Of a stretch of 46,568 bases of DNA, positions 31,652-39,394 are shown piece after piece. The translations under genes were made by a program, and so were the position numbers. The stretch comes from AG-12 sp027319585 (GTDB lineage: Bacteria > Chloroflexota > Dormibacteria > Aeolococcales > Bog-877), in the NCBI GenBank assembly GCA_027319585.1, contig DAHVMY010000012.1, positions 1 through 46,568 on the forward strand, given 5' to 3'. A model generated the notes under the pieces. The model saw nothing but the letters and a program-made list of their open reading frames with translations, had not been told where the DNA came from and searched no databases. Every line of letters begins with the position of its first letter. The stretch's first letter is position 1.

Positions 31652-33198
31652 TGGCCGTCGATCCGCGCGCCGCCGCCCTGGAGTCCACCGGGGATCCGGA
31701 CCTGCCGGCGCGGCTGGTCGCGGTCCGGGCCGCCGAGGGCGAAACCAGAGACCTCGTCGCCCATGTTGGGTGGGCCGACGCGATCCAACCGTCGCAGCCG
31801 ATGGGTCTTCCGGCGCGGATGACCCTTAGGGCGGCCCGGGCCCGAGGGGGGGACGGACTCTCCGCGGTCCCAGCCGCCGCCGCCGCCGAGCTCACCCAGC
31901 GCGCGTTGGAGTGGCACGCCGCGGCTGCCGCCGGGCAGCAGCCGGTCGGGCTGGGCACCCTGGCCGGGGACTACTGCCTTGCCCAGGCCGCCGCGGCGCT
32001 CTCGGCTTATGCCGACGTCGACCTGGAGGCGGCGCTGTCGGACGGTGTGACCGAGGCGGGCAGCGCCCTCCTGAGTACCGGCAACGCGCAGGTGGCATCG
32101 CGTCGGCTCCTGCCCGCGTGCGGGCTGTCTGGAGCCCGGACCGCCCGACTGCCCGGTTCTGACCAGGCGCGCTGGTGGCGGGCCGGCAGGCTGCTGGCCG
32201 GTGCGGTGCCGGTGGTGGGGGCCGGGCATTCCCCAGCGCTGCGGCGGCTGCTGGCTACCGACGATCCGCTCGAGGCCCGGCTGGGTCAGGTGCTCGCGAC
32301 CGACCCCGAGCCGGTGGCGGGCCCGATGGCGACTCTGCTGGGGGCGGGGGGCAAGCGCATCCGGGCCCGGCTGGTAATGCTGACTGGGGAGATCGGCGGC
32401 AGGTTTCGGCCCGACCATCTCCTGCAGGCCGCCGCCGCCATGGAACTGCTGCACGCGGCCACCCTGTGCCACGATGATCTGGTCGATGGGGCCGCATCCC
32501 GACGGGGAGCCCCAACCGTCGCCTCCATGTCCGGCCCGCTGGTCGCCCTCGGGGTTGGCGACTACTACCTGGGGCGGTCGTCCGGGCTGGTGGCGCGCCT
32601 GGGCGATCCGCGCATCTCTCGCCATTTCACCAATGCTCTGGTCGAGATCGCCGACGGGCAGCTGCGCGAGCTCGACCGCCGCTCGGTCTGGTCCGGGGAG
32701 CTGGCGCCCTATGTGCGGGTGGCCCAGCTCAAGACCGGTGCCCTGCTGGCCGCCTGCTGCGCCATTGGGGCCGTGTCCGGCGGGGCTTCGCGGCGCCAGG
32801 TCCACGCCGTCACCAGGTTCGCTCGCAAGTTGGGCCTTGCCTTCCAGGGTATCGACGACTGCCTCGACTTCAGCGATCCCGGGCGGACGGGCAAGCCCGC
32901 CGGCATCGACCTGGCGCAGGGCATCTGTGGCCTGCCGCTGGTTTGCGCCCTTCGCGGGCCGCAGCGGCGGCTGGTGCGTCGGAAGTTGCAGCTGATGGAG
33001 CTGGCGGAGCCCGCCGAAGCGGCCGGTCTCCGCACGGAAATCCTGAGCTTGGTGCGGGACAGCGGGGCGCTGGCCACCGCCCGCACGGTCGCCGACGGGT
33101 GGAGCTCGGAGGCTCTGGCCAGCCTGGTGGCGCTGCCCCTGAACGTTCGTCTTCGCATCGAGCGGTTCGCGGACCGCCTGATCCTGCGCGATCGCTGA
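31651..33198 (+). CDS. Polyprenyl diphosphate synthase with N-terminal pseudo-domain
   Basis: A 515-residue protein, far longer than the usual 320-350. The C-terminal part (about 205-515) is a trans-polyprenyl synthase: GGKRIRARLV, the first aspartate motif CHDDLVDGA (DDLVD at 275-279), GVGDYYLGRSSGLVARLGD and the second, IDDCLDF (402-406). It would make the isoprenoid chain of menaquinone. The N-terminal 200 residues contain a second copy of the internal signature, TLAGDYCLAQAAAALSAYAD with the same following helix, but no aspartate motifs, so they look like a degenerate duplicate, comparable to the inactive small subunit of heptaprenyl synthases. ATG 31651 overlaps the previous stop. Confidence 0.82.
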   Translation: MAVDPRAAALESTGDPDLPARLVAVRAAEGETRDLVAHVGWADAIQPSQPMGLPARMTLRAARARGGDGLSAVPAAAAAELTQRALEWHAAAAAGQQPVGLGTLAGDYCLAQAAAALSAYADVDLEAALSDGVTEAGSALLSTGNAQVASRRLLPACGLSGARTARLPGSDQARWWRAGRLLAGAVPVVGAGHSPALRRLLATDDPLEARLGQVLATDPEPVAGPMATLLGAGGKRIRARLVMLTGEIGGRFRPDHLLQAAAAMELLHAATLCHDDLVDGAASRRGAPTVASMSGPLVALGVGDYYLGRSSGLVARLGDPRISRHFTNALVEIADGQLRELDRRSVWSGELAPYVRVAQLKTGALLAACCAIGAVSGGASRRQVHAVTRFARKLGLAFQGIDDCLDFSDPGRTGKPAGIDLAQGICGLPLVCALRGPQRRLVRRKLQLMELAEPAEAAGLRTEILSLVRDSGALATARTVADGWSSEALASLVALPLNVRLRIERFADRLILRDR

Positions 33199-33235
33199 GT
33201 GGGGATCGCCCGGCCGGACCGCGATCTCGGTCCCA

Positions 33236-33241
33236 TAAAAT
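33236..33241 (+). promoter_or_regulatory. -10 box TAAAAT ahead of the nuo-like cluster
   Basis: TAAAAT is one of the few AT-rich hexamers in this region and lies 37 bases after the prenyl synthase stop. It ends eight bases before GTG 33250 of a 26-codon mini-ORF. It probably starts a separate nuoJ-N-like transcript. Confidence 0.5.
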
Positions 33242-33249
33242 GACCGGCC

Positions 33250-33330
33250 GTGCCCCTATCACGCCCGGTCCGGCCCGTCCCGACTCTCGCCGGCTCCCCT
33301 GAGATGCCCGGATACTGGTGGTTGCGGTGA
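33250..33330 (+). CDS. 26-codon leader mini-ORF before the nuoJ-like gene
   Basis: GTG at 33250 opens a frame ending MPGYWWLR and a TGA at 33328-33330. That TGA overlaps GTG 33327, the likely nuoJ-like start, as GTGA. The peptide is rich in proline and arginine with a Trp-Trp pair near its end. No homology is recognised; position after a promoter and overlap with the next start are the only support. Confidence 0.35.
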   Translation: MPLSRPVRPVPTLAGSPEMPGYWWLR

Positions 33331-33926
33331 TCGCGACCGCGGTGCTGGGCGGCATCGCCGTGGGGGCCGGGCTCCTGGTGGTGGCGCGACGGGACAGATC
33401 GGCGCAGATGCTGGCCCTTTTGGTGGCCATGGTGGCGCTGGCGCTGGCGATGGCGGTCGCCGGCGCTGTGCTTCCGGCGATCGGGATTCTGCTCGCCGGC
33501 GGTGTGGGAGGCGGCCTCGTGCTGGCGCCTCTACGCCTGACCGCGCCCGCAGCGCGCGTCAACCGGCTCCGGCTACCGCTCGCCGTTGAGGCGGCCGTGG
33601 CGGTCTTCGTGGTGGCCCTGCTCGTGGCGGTGGGGGTGGCCGCCCGGTCGAGCTTCCGCAGTTCCAGTCGCTCCGAGCCCAGTCTCATCACCGTGGGGCA
33701 CCAGGTTGTGCTCGGAGCCGGTGTGCCCGTCCTGGGGCTGGTGCTGGTGGCGGCGACCGTGCTGGTCGGCGCTGCGGCCCTGGTGGGCAGAGATCGCCGC
33801 GAGGCGGCCGAGGACCAGGCCGAGGCTCAGCGGCAGCGCCGTCTGGCTGAGCAGCAGCGCAGGAATCGCCAGCGGGCCGCGGCTCGAGAGGCGGCTCGAC
33901 GGGCACGCCGCGGAGTCCGCGGATGA
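33327..33926 (+). CDS. NuoJ-like membrane protein with arginine-rich tail
   Basis: A 199-residue membrane protein with about five helices. Its size, hydrophobic pattern (VVARRDRSAQMLALLVAMVALALAMAVAGAVLPAIGILLAGGVGGG) and position before nuoK-, L-, M- and N-like genes identify it as a divergent NuoJ. The residues of the NuoJ pi-bulge helix that normally read VYAGAVMVLFLF are replaced by glycine-rich ILLAGGVGGG. The last 46 residues (from GRDRREAAEDQ) form a long hydrophilic helix with about 16 arginines and net charge near +9, not found in standard NuoJ. GTG 33327 overlaps the mini-ORF stop; GTG 33318 is an alternative. The stop overlaps the next gene by four bases. Confidence 0.6.
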   Translation: MIATAVLGGIAVGAGLLVVARRDRSAQMLALLVAMVALALAMAVAGAVLPAIGILLAGGVGGGLVLAPLRLTAPAARVNRLRLPLAVEAAVAVFVVALLVAVGVAARSSFRSSSRSEPSLITVGHQVVLGAGVPVLGLVLVAATVLVGAAALVGRDRREAAEDQAEAQRQRRLAEQQRRNRQRAAAREAARRARRGVRG

Positions 33927-34360
33927 GCGGAACCGCTGCGAGCCTGCTGGTTACCTCGTGCGGCCTGCTGGGGCTGACGACGTTCATCCTGCTCCACCGC
34001 CGGGACGCCTTCGGCGCGGTGGCCGGGGTGCTGATCGGCTTTTCCGGGCTGGCGACGGCCTTGGTGGGCTTTGCGGCCACCGCTCCCACTCCCGCTGCGG
34101 CCGCTCAACTGCAGGCCTACGCCGTCGTGGTGGAGGTGATCGGAGTGCTGTGCGCGGCGGTGGGCTCGGCGCTGGCGGTGGTGCTGTGGCGCCGTGCCCA
34201 ATCGGACTCGCTGGTGGGAGTCCCGGTTGCCTTTGAGTCGGCCGCCGTGGCCGCGGAGCCCCCGGCACCGCTCGAGGAGGCGGCTCCGGAACCGGCAGAT
34301 CCGGTGGGCTCCCCCGACTCCGCACCGGGCGAAGACGTCCCTGACGACGAGGGCGGCTGA
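33923..34360 (+). CDS. NuoK-like membrane protein with acidic tail
   Basis: A 145-residue protein with three helices in NuoK arrangement: LLVTSCGLLGLTTFILLHRRDAF, AVAGVLIGFSGLATALVGFAA and AYAVVVEVIGVLCAAVGSALAVVLWRR. NuoK carries two buried glutamates needed for proton transfer. The one in helix 3 is present (VVVEVIG), the one in helix 2 (normally IELMLNA) is absent, replaced by GFSGLA. After the last helix comes a tail of about 55 residues rich in Ala/Pro with 13 acidic and no basic residues, foreign to NuoK. It overlaps the nuoJ-like gene by four bases and ends one base before the nuoL-like start. Confidence 0.68.
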   Translation: MSGTAASLLVTSCGLLGLTTFILLHRRDAFGAVAGVLIGFSGLATALVGFAATAPTPAAAAQLQAYAVVVEVIGVLCAAVGSALAVVLWRRAQSDSLVGVPVAFESAAVAAEPPAPLEEAAPEPADPVGSPDSAPGEDVPDDEGG

Positions 34361-34361
34361 G

Positions 34362-36407
34362 GTGCAGATCTTCGACGCGGCGTGGGCGCTGCTGCTGCTC
34401 CCGATCGCCGGGGTCGGGGCGAGCTACCTGGCCGAGACCCGGCGGGGGGCGGCGATGGCGGTCGCGGTGACGGCCTGGCTGACCCTGCTGGTGGCTCTGA
34501 TCGCGCTGGGGGCGAGTGTCCACGCCCTGCCCCAGACCCACCAGTCAACCCTGGCCTTCTGGACGTTCCCGGTGACCCAGACTCCCTTCAACTCGGCCGC
34601 CACCACCCTGCTCTCGCCCACCTTCCAGGTGGGCGTTGGCTACGCCGCCACCCCCGGCGCGCTGGTGCTGGAGGTCGCGGTGGCCCTCGCGGTGGCGTTG
34701 GGGCAGACCCAGCTGATGAGCCAGCTGCGCAGTGACCCCAGGCTCCCCACCCTGATGCGGCTGACAGGTGTCCTCAGCTTCGGCGCTGTCCTCCTCATCA
34801 TGGCCCCGGGTTTGTTCCAGACCCTGCTGGGGTTCGAGCTCTGCGGTCTGGCCGCCGCCCTCACCATCGGCAGCGGCCTGGGAGAGGACGCCGGGAGGAT
34901 GGCGCGCCGCACCTACCTGGTCTGGCGGGGAGGGGCCCTGGCGCTGCTGCTGGCCGTGGTATTCCTGTATGTCAAGTTCTCCGGGGCGATCGAGGTCGCG
35001 GCCACCAACGTCCACCACAAGGGCCCGGCCATCAGTCCCTACGGCCTCAACCTGAGCTCCCTGGCCGCGATGCTCCGTCTGGCTGTGAGGGGCCAGGTCC
35101 ACGGCGTCGGGGGCAGGAGTCTGACCCTGGCCGGAGCGCTCATTCTGGTCGCCGCGGCCTGCGCCTGTGGAGCAGTTCCGCTTCACTTCCTGTGGCGTGG
35201 CCTGACCCGGGCACCGGGCGCCGGCGCCGCCGTCCTGACCTCGATCGTGGGCGTGGCGGTTGGCACGGCGCTGCTGCTGGAGGCGTTTCCCCTGTTGTCG
35301 GTGGCAGCCGGAGTGCTGCCGGCGCTGACCACCCTGGCTGCGGTGAGCGCGGTGGTCACCGCCGCGCTGGCCGTCAGGGAGCACGATCTGCGGCGCTTCG
35401 GAGCCATGGTGGTGGCCAGCCTTTCCGGCCTGGTCCTGGTCGGGTTCGGCCTGGGGTCGCCGGCGGCAGCGCTGGCGCTGGCTACCTCCGGCGTCGTGAC
35501 TGCAGTCGTGCTGGTTGGAGCGCTGAGCCATCTGACCCGCGACCTGCGGGTGGCCCGGATGGACCGGCTGGGGCCGGCATGGCGTAATGCGCGTTCGGCG
35601 GTGGTGGTCCTGCTCGGAGCTCTGGTGGCGGCCGCGGGCCTGGTGGGAGCGGGAGGCTTCTTCGGACGCACCGCGATCCTGGCCGCCGCGGTTTCGGGTC
35701 CCGGAGCTGGATTCCCTGAGCCGGGCTCGCCCGAGAGGGTCGTCGGAGCGGTGGGGGTCCTGCTGACCTCGATCCTCTTGGCTGCGGCCTGCGGTCGGGT
35801 GGCCGCCTTTGCGGTGAAGGGCCAGGAGCCGACTGACCCGCGTGAGGCCAGGGAGGCGCGCCGCCACTTCAACCAGTGGCGTCCGGGCGGCCAGCTCCCG
35901 GTTCTTCAGGCCGGTGCCGTGGTCGCGCTCCTCAGCGGGCTGGTGAGCCTGCCCGCGGTTCGCTGGGGGGTAGGGCCGCTCCTGGCTGCGAAGTCGGAGC
36001 CGACCGCCCTGGGATTCAGCGGACTGTCGCTCGCGCTGATCGTCGTGGTTCCTCTGCTGGCGGCTGCAGCCGGCTTTGCGCTGGCGCCGGTCGTCGGGCG
36101 CTCGACGGCGGACTCCGCCTGGCTCCCGTGGCTGGACGGGACGGCGCTGCTGTCAGGCTTGGAGGCGGGCTTGGTGGGTTGGCCGGGCCGGGCCCTGGTC
36201 GCTCTAACCGGCCGGGTGGTGGATCCCGTCCTCGACTCCGCGGCTGCCACCTGGGAACAGCTCATCCAGTGGGAGCCCAGGAGCAGCTGGCCCTGGCTGA
36301 GCCCCGGCGTGGGCTCGAGCGCTGCAGCCCTGGCGGTGATCGCGCTGGCGGTCGGAGTGGCCGTCTGGCTGGGCGCCTTCCACCCCGGCGGAGTGGGGAG
36401 CCCGTAG
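34362..36407 (+). CDS. NuoL-like subunit with degenerate proton path
   Basis: A 681-residue protein with the helix pattern and length of NuoL, the distal antiporter-like subunit of NADH:quinone oxidoreductase. By eye, LLGFELCGLAAALTIGSG corresponds to MYLGWEGVGLCSYLLIGF of E. coli, so the TM5 glutamate (E144) is kept. The TM7 lysine block GKSAQLPLQ is CACGAVPLH here (K229 lost); SALIHAATM is AVLTSIVG (histidine lost), HLMTHAFFKALLF is ATSGVVTAVVL, and FFSKDEIL is FFGRTAIL. The C-terminal lateral-helix region is shorter than usual. Start GTG 34362 has GAGG near it. It abuts the nuoM-like start. Confidence 0.75.
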   Translation: MQIFDAAWALLLLPIAGVGASYLAETRRGAAMAVAVTAWLTLLVALIALGASVHALPQTHQSTLAFWTFPVTQTPFNSAATTLLSPTFQVGVGYAATPGALVLEVAVALAVALGQTQLMSQLRSDPRLPTLMRLTGVLSFGAVLLIMAPGLFQTLLGFELCGLAAALTIGSGLGEDAGRMARRTYLVWRGGALALLLAVVFLYVKFSGAIEVAATNVHHKGPAISPYGLNLSSLAAMLRLAVRGQVHGVGGRSLTLAGALILVAAACACGAVPLHFLWRGLTRAPGAGAAVLTSIVGVAVGTALLLEAFPLLSVAAGVLPALTTLAAVSAVVTAALAVREHDLRRFGAMVVASLSGLVLVGFGLGSPAAALALATSGVVTAVVLVGALSHLTRDLRVARMDRLGPAWRNARSAVVVLLGALVAAAGLVGAGGFFGRTAILAAAVSGPGAGFPEPGSPERVVGAVGVLLTSILLAAACGRVAAFAVKGQEPTDPREAREARRHFNQWRPGGQLPVLQAGAVVALLSGLVSLPAVRWGVGPLLAAKSEPTALGFSGLSLALIVVVPLLAAAAGFALAPVVGRSTADSAWLPWLDGTALLSGLEAGLVGWPGRALVALTGRVVDPVLDSAAATWEQLIQWEPRSSWPWLSPGVGSSAAALAVIALAVGVAVWLGAFHPGGVGSP

Positions 36408-37934
36408 ATGCCCACCGACATAAGCTTGACGCTGATCGTGTTCGTGCCGGCTCTGGGGGCACTGCTGCTGCTGGGTCTGCCTGTGGACACCGATCTGCAG
36501 CGCTTCCGCATCCGCACTACCGCGCTGTTTGCGACGCTCATCCCTTTGCTCATCGCCATCTTCGATGTGATCGCCGAAGTCGGCAATCCGGCCCAGGGAG
36601 CCCTCGCCCAACCGGCCATCGACGCGCCGTGGCTGCGCCACTTCTTCTTCCAGCTCGACTACCACCTCGGGACCGATGGACTGAACCTGATGCTGCTGTT
36701 CGCGGTGACGGCGGTGTTTCCCGCGCTCATCCTGGCCAGCTGGCGGCAGCGCGAGCGCTACCGCACGTACTTCGCCCTGGTCTTGCTGGTGGAGGTGGCC
36801 CTGACCGGGGCGCTCGCCACCCAGGATCTGCTGCTCTTTCTGGTCTTCTTCGCCCTGCCTGTGGTCCCCCTCAGCGTCCTGGTGGGCATCGGCAGCGCCC
36901 CCGCCGGCCGGCGCGTGCTGTTCTCCCAGTCCCTCTCCAGCTCCGCTCTGCTGGCGGCCATCCTGATCATGCTGCTGCGGTCCGGCAACGTCACCTTCGA
37001 CTTCCTCTCCTTGTCCACCACCAATCCGGTCAAGGGCGCGCCCGGGCTGATCGTGGCGGTGCTGCTGCTGTTTGCCTTCGCCAGCCGGATGGCGGTGTTT
37101 CCCATGCATCGCTGGCTGGTCGACGGGGTGGCCGCTGCTCCGACCCCGGTCGCGATGCTCCTCACCATCTCGGCCTTGCCGGTGGGAGCCTACGGCCTGG
37201 TGCGAGTGCTGTTGAACATGGACCCGCTCGCCTCCCTGCAGCTGGTCCGGCCCGTGCTGGCCCTGGCCCTGGTCGCGCTCTTCTTTGGGGCACTCGCCGC
37301 CCGCGGCAGCCGCGAACCACGTCGCATCGTGGGATTCGCCCTCAGCGCCATCGGCGGCCCGATTCTACTGGGGGTCATCTCCTTCTCCGAGACCTCGATC
37401 GCGGGCGCGCTCGGCCTCGCCTTCGCCTACTTTTTCTTCGCGCCGTTGTTGGTGCTGACGGTGGGGGCTCTCTGCGACCGCGCCGGCCGGCAGCAGCTCG
37501 GCGATTTGGCGGGAGCCGCGGCGAACGCTCCCCGGCTCCGCCTGCTCTTCGCGCTGGGGGTGGCCGGGCTCCTGGGGGTACCCTTCCTGGCAGGATTTCC
37601 CGGGCTGTTCCAGCTGCTGGTGGGGAGTTTCGTCGCCCATCGCTACGTGAGCGCGCTGGCTTGCGCGGGCATGCTGGTGCTCACCGCGGCGCTCTGGCGG
37701 TTGCTGGGCGCGGTCTTCTGGACCGGCCCCAGATCCGAGCCGCAGGTGAGTGTGTCGGATTCGCACGGGTCTGAGTTCTACGCCGGCTGGGTGATGGCGG
37801 GGCTGCTCATCGCCTTCGGAATCTCAGCCGGCTACTTCTCACCGTACATCGTCCACGGCACTGATCTGGTGGCCGCGAGGGTCTCCAGCTATGCGCCGGC
37901 TCCGCCCGTTGCTCCCAAGGGGGTCCACAAGTGA
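36408..37934 (+). CDS. NuoM-like subunit lacking TM5 Glu and TM7 Lys
   Basis: A 508-residue membrane protein aligned with NuoM: LDYHLGTDGLNLMLLF at the N-terminal side, VFFALPVVPLSVLVG for VFFE..LIPMY, FAFASRMAVFPMHRWLVDGVAAAPTPVAMLL for FAVK.P..P.H.WLPDAH..APT. In this alignment the TM5 glutamate is alanine, the TM7 lysine is arginine, the TM8 lysine is proline and the late glutamate in GNFVGEF is leucine (AGFPGLF). Only the histidine of PMHRW survives. The protein still has about 14 helices and an intact fold signature, so it is probably expressed but unlikely to pump protons by the known mechanism. Its stop overlaps the nuoN-like start (GTGA region). Confidence 0.8.
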   Translation: MPTDISLTLIVFVPALGALLLLGLPVDTDLQRFRIRTTALFATLIPLLIAIFDVIAEVGNPAQGALAQPAIDAPWLRHFFFQLDYHLGTDGLNLMLLFAVTAVFPALILASWRQRERYRTYFALVLLVEVALTGALATQDLLLFLVFFALPVVPLSVLVGIGSAPAGRRVLFSQSLSSSALLAAILIMLLRSGNVTFDFLSLSTTNPVKGAPGLIVAVLLLFAFASRMAVFPMHRWLVDGVAAAPTPVAMLLTISALPVGAYGLVRVLLNMDPLASLQLVRPVLALALVALFFGALAARGSREPRRIVGFALSAIGGPILLGVISFSETSIAGALGLAFAYFFFAPLLVLTVGALCDRAGRQQLGDLAGAAANAPRLRLLFALGVAGLLGVPFLAGFPGLFQLLVGSFVAHRYVSALACAGMLVLTAALWRLLGAVFWTGPRSEPQVSVSDSHGSEFYAGWVMAGLLIAFGISAGYFSPYIVHGTDLVAARVSSYAPAPPVAPKGVHK

Positions 37935-39388
37935 ACCTGGCCTTCATTCAGGACTTCATCCCCATCGGCGTTCTGGTGCTGGGCGCGGCCGGGTGCAGCT
38001 GGTTGGACCTGGGCCAGGGCCGGAGGCGCTGGGGCGGCGACTCGCCCAGTCGATGGGTGGCACTGGCGGCGCTGCTGGTGGCGTTTTTGGCCAGCATCGG
38101 CTTCTGGCACTCCTCGTTCGGTCCGACTCCCCCCGACGTCGAGCACGGAAGCTTTCTGATCGACCGCTTCGCCCTCTTCTTCTACGCCGCCGGCCTGGCG
38201 GCGGCGGGGGCGGTGGTCATCTGCGGCACCGACTCGGAGGCCGAGGTGGCTCCCCACATCGGGGTCTACCACGCGCTCCTGCTGATGGCGACCGCGGGGA
38301 TCCTGTTCACCGCTTCCGCCGCCGACCTGATCAGCCTCGCGGTCGGGCTGGCCCTGACCACCCTGCCACTGGCCATCGCTCAGGGGCTCAACAAGACCAA
38401 CCTGGTCGCGCTGCGCACGGCCACTCGCTCCTTGAGCATCGCCGCCGCGCTGCTGGCCGTGTTCGTGGCGGGAGAGGCCATCGTCGCGGGCGTCGGCGGA
38501 TCCACCACCCTTCGGGTGATCGCCCAGCGGTCGCTGCCGCTGGATCCCGCCCTGGCCGTGGCGGCGCTGCTGGTGATGGTCGGGGCGCTGGGCCAGCTGG
38601 GGGTGTTCCCATTCGGTGGCTGGCGCTCCTTCGAGTTGGACCGCGTGCCGCTCGGCGCCGGGCTGGCCCGGACCGCCCTGCTCTCCCTGGCCGTCGTGGC
38701 AGCGCTGCTGCGGCTGCTCCCGGGAGCGCTCGGGTCGGTAGCCCCCGACTGGACGGTGACGCTGGGGGTGCTGGCGGCGCTGACCCTGATCGGGGCACCG
38801 ATCCTGGCGCTGCGCCAGCGCCGCCTCCTGGGCGCGGTCCAGCAGCTGCTGATCGCCCAGCTCGCCTTCGGGCTGCTGGATCTGCTGGACATCTCCCGTT
38901 CGGGCACCGCCGCCATGCTCTATCTCCTGCTCACCCTGGTCCCGCTCGCCGCCGCCACCCTGGCTCTGGCGGGCGCGCTCCGGGGCTCGGGAGAGGAGGA
39001 CACCCAGGCCGCGCTGCGGGGGCTCTGGGCGCGCACCCCCTGGATGGCGGGGATGCTGGCCGTCCTAGTGGTGGCCGCCGCGGGGCTGCCGCCGCTGGCG
39101 GGGTTCTTCGTGCGGCTCTTCAGCGTCGAGGCTGCGCTTCGGGCCGGGTTTGGCTGGCTGGTGGTGCTGGCGCTGGTGTCGAGCCTGCTCGGGATCGGAG
39201 TCGCATACCGCTGGGTAATGGTCCTGTTTGACGCCAGGGTGGATGGACCAGAGCTGGTCCTGCCCGGCCGGGTGGCACTGGTGGGAGTCGCGCTCTGCGG
39301 CGCCAGCTTCCTGGGATTCGTGGTGGTCCTGGGCCCGCTGCTGGGCGTGGCCGCGCGGGCCGCTGTACCCCCCCTGTTCGGCCCCTGA
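37931..39388 (+). CDS. NuoN-like subunit lacking key charged residues
   Basis: A 485-residue membrane protein with NuoN-like length and order. FALFFYAAGLAAAGAVV leads to LISLAVGLALTTLPLAIA, the counterpart of LLLGIELISLPLF, where the TM5 glutamate is alanine; MVGALGQLGVFPFGGW matches IVGLGFKLSLVPFHLW, so the TM7 lysine is glutamine and the histidine glycine. The late lysine of GFIGKF is arginine in GFFVRLF. Family membership is clear from the overall pattern and the position after NuoM. It ends the nuo-like cluster and converges with the aldolase gene six bases away. Confidence 0.75.
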   Translation: MNLAFIQDFIPIGVLVLGAAGCSWLDLGQGRRRWGGDSPSRWVALAALLVAFLASIGFWHSSFGPTPPDVEHGSFLIDRFALFFYAAGLAAAGAVVICGTDSEAEVAPHIGVYHALLLMATAGILFTASAADLISLAVGLALTTLPLAIAQGLNKTNLVALRTATRSLSIAAALLAVFVAGEAIVAGVGGSTTLRVIAQRSLPLDPALAVAALLVMVGALGQLGVFPFGGWRSFELDRVPLGAGLARTALLSLAVVAALLRLLPGALGSVAPDWTVTLGVLAALTLIGAPILALRQRRLLGAVQQLLIAQLAFGLLDLLDISRSGTAAMLYLLLTLVPLAAATLALAGALRGSGEEDTQAALRGLWARTPWMAGMLAVLVVAAAGLPPLAGFFVRLFSVEAALRAGFGWLVVLALVSSLLGIGVAYRWVMVLFDARVDGPELVLPGRVALVGVALCGASFLGFVVVLGPLLGVAARAAVPPLFGP

Positions 39389-39394
39389 GCGGGG

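Noticed and set aside
31270..32805. 511-codon minus-strand frame opposite the prenyl synthase
   Set aside because: Antisense to both aspartate motifs of the synthase; no domain of its own.
35876..37774. 632-codon plus-strand frame overlapping the nuoL- and nuoM-like genes
   Set aside because: Arg/Gly/Ala-rich product without membrane helices, in the +1 phase of two clear membrane proteins.
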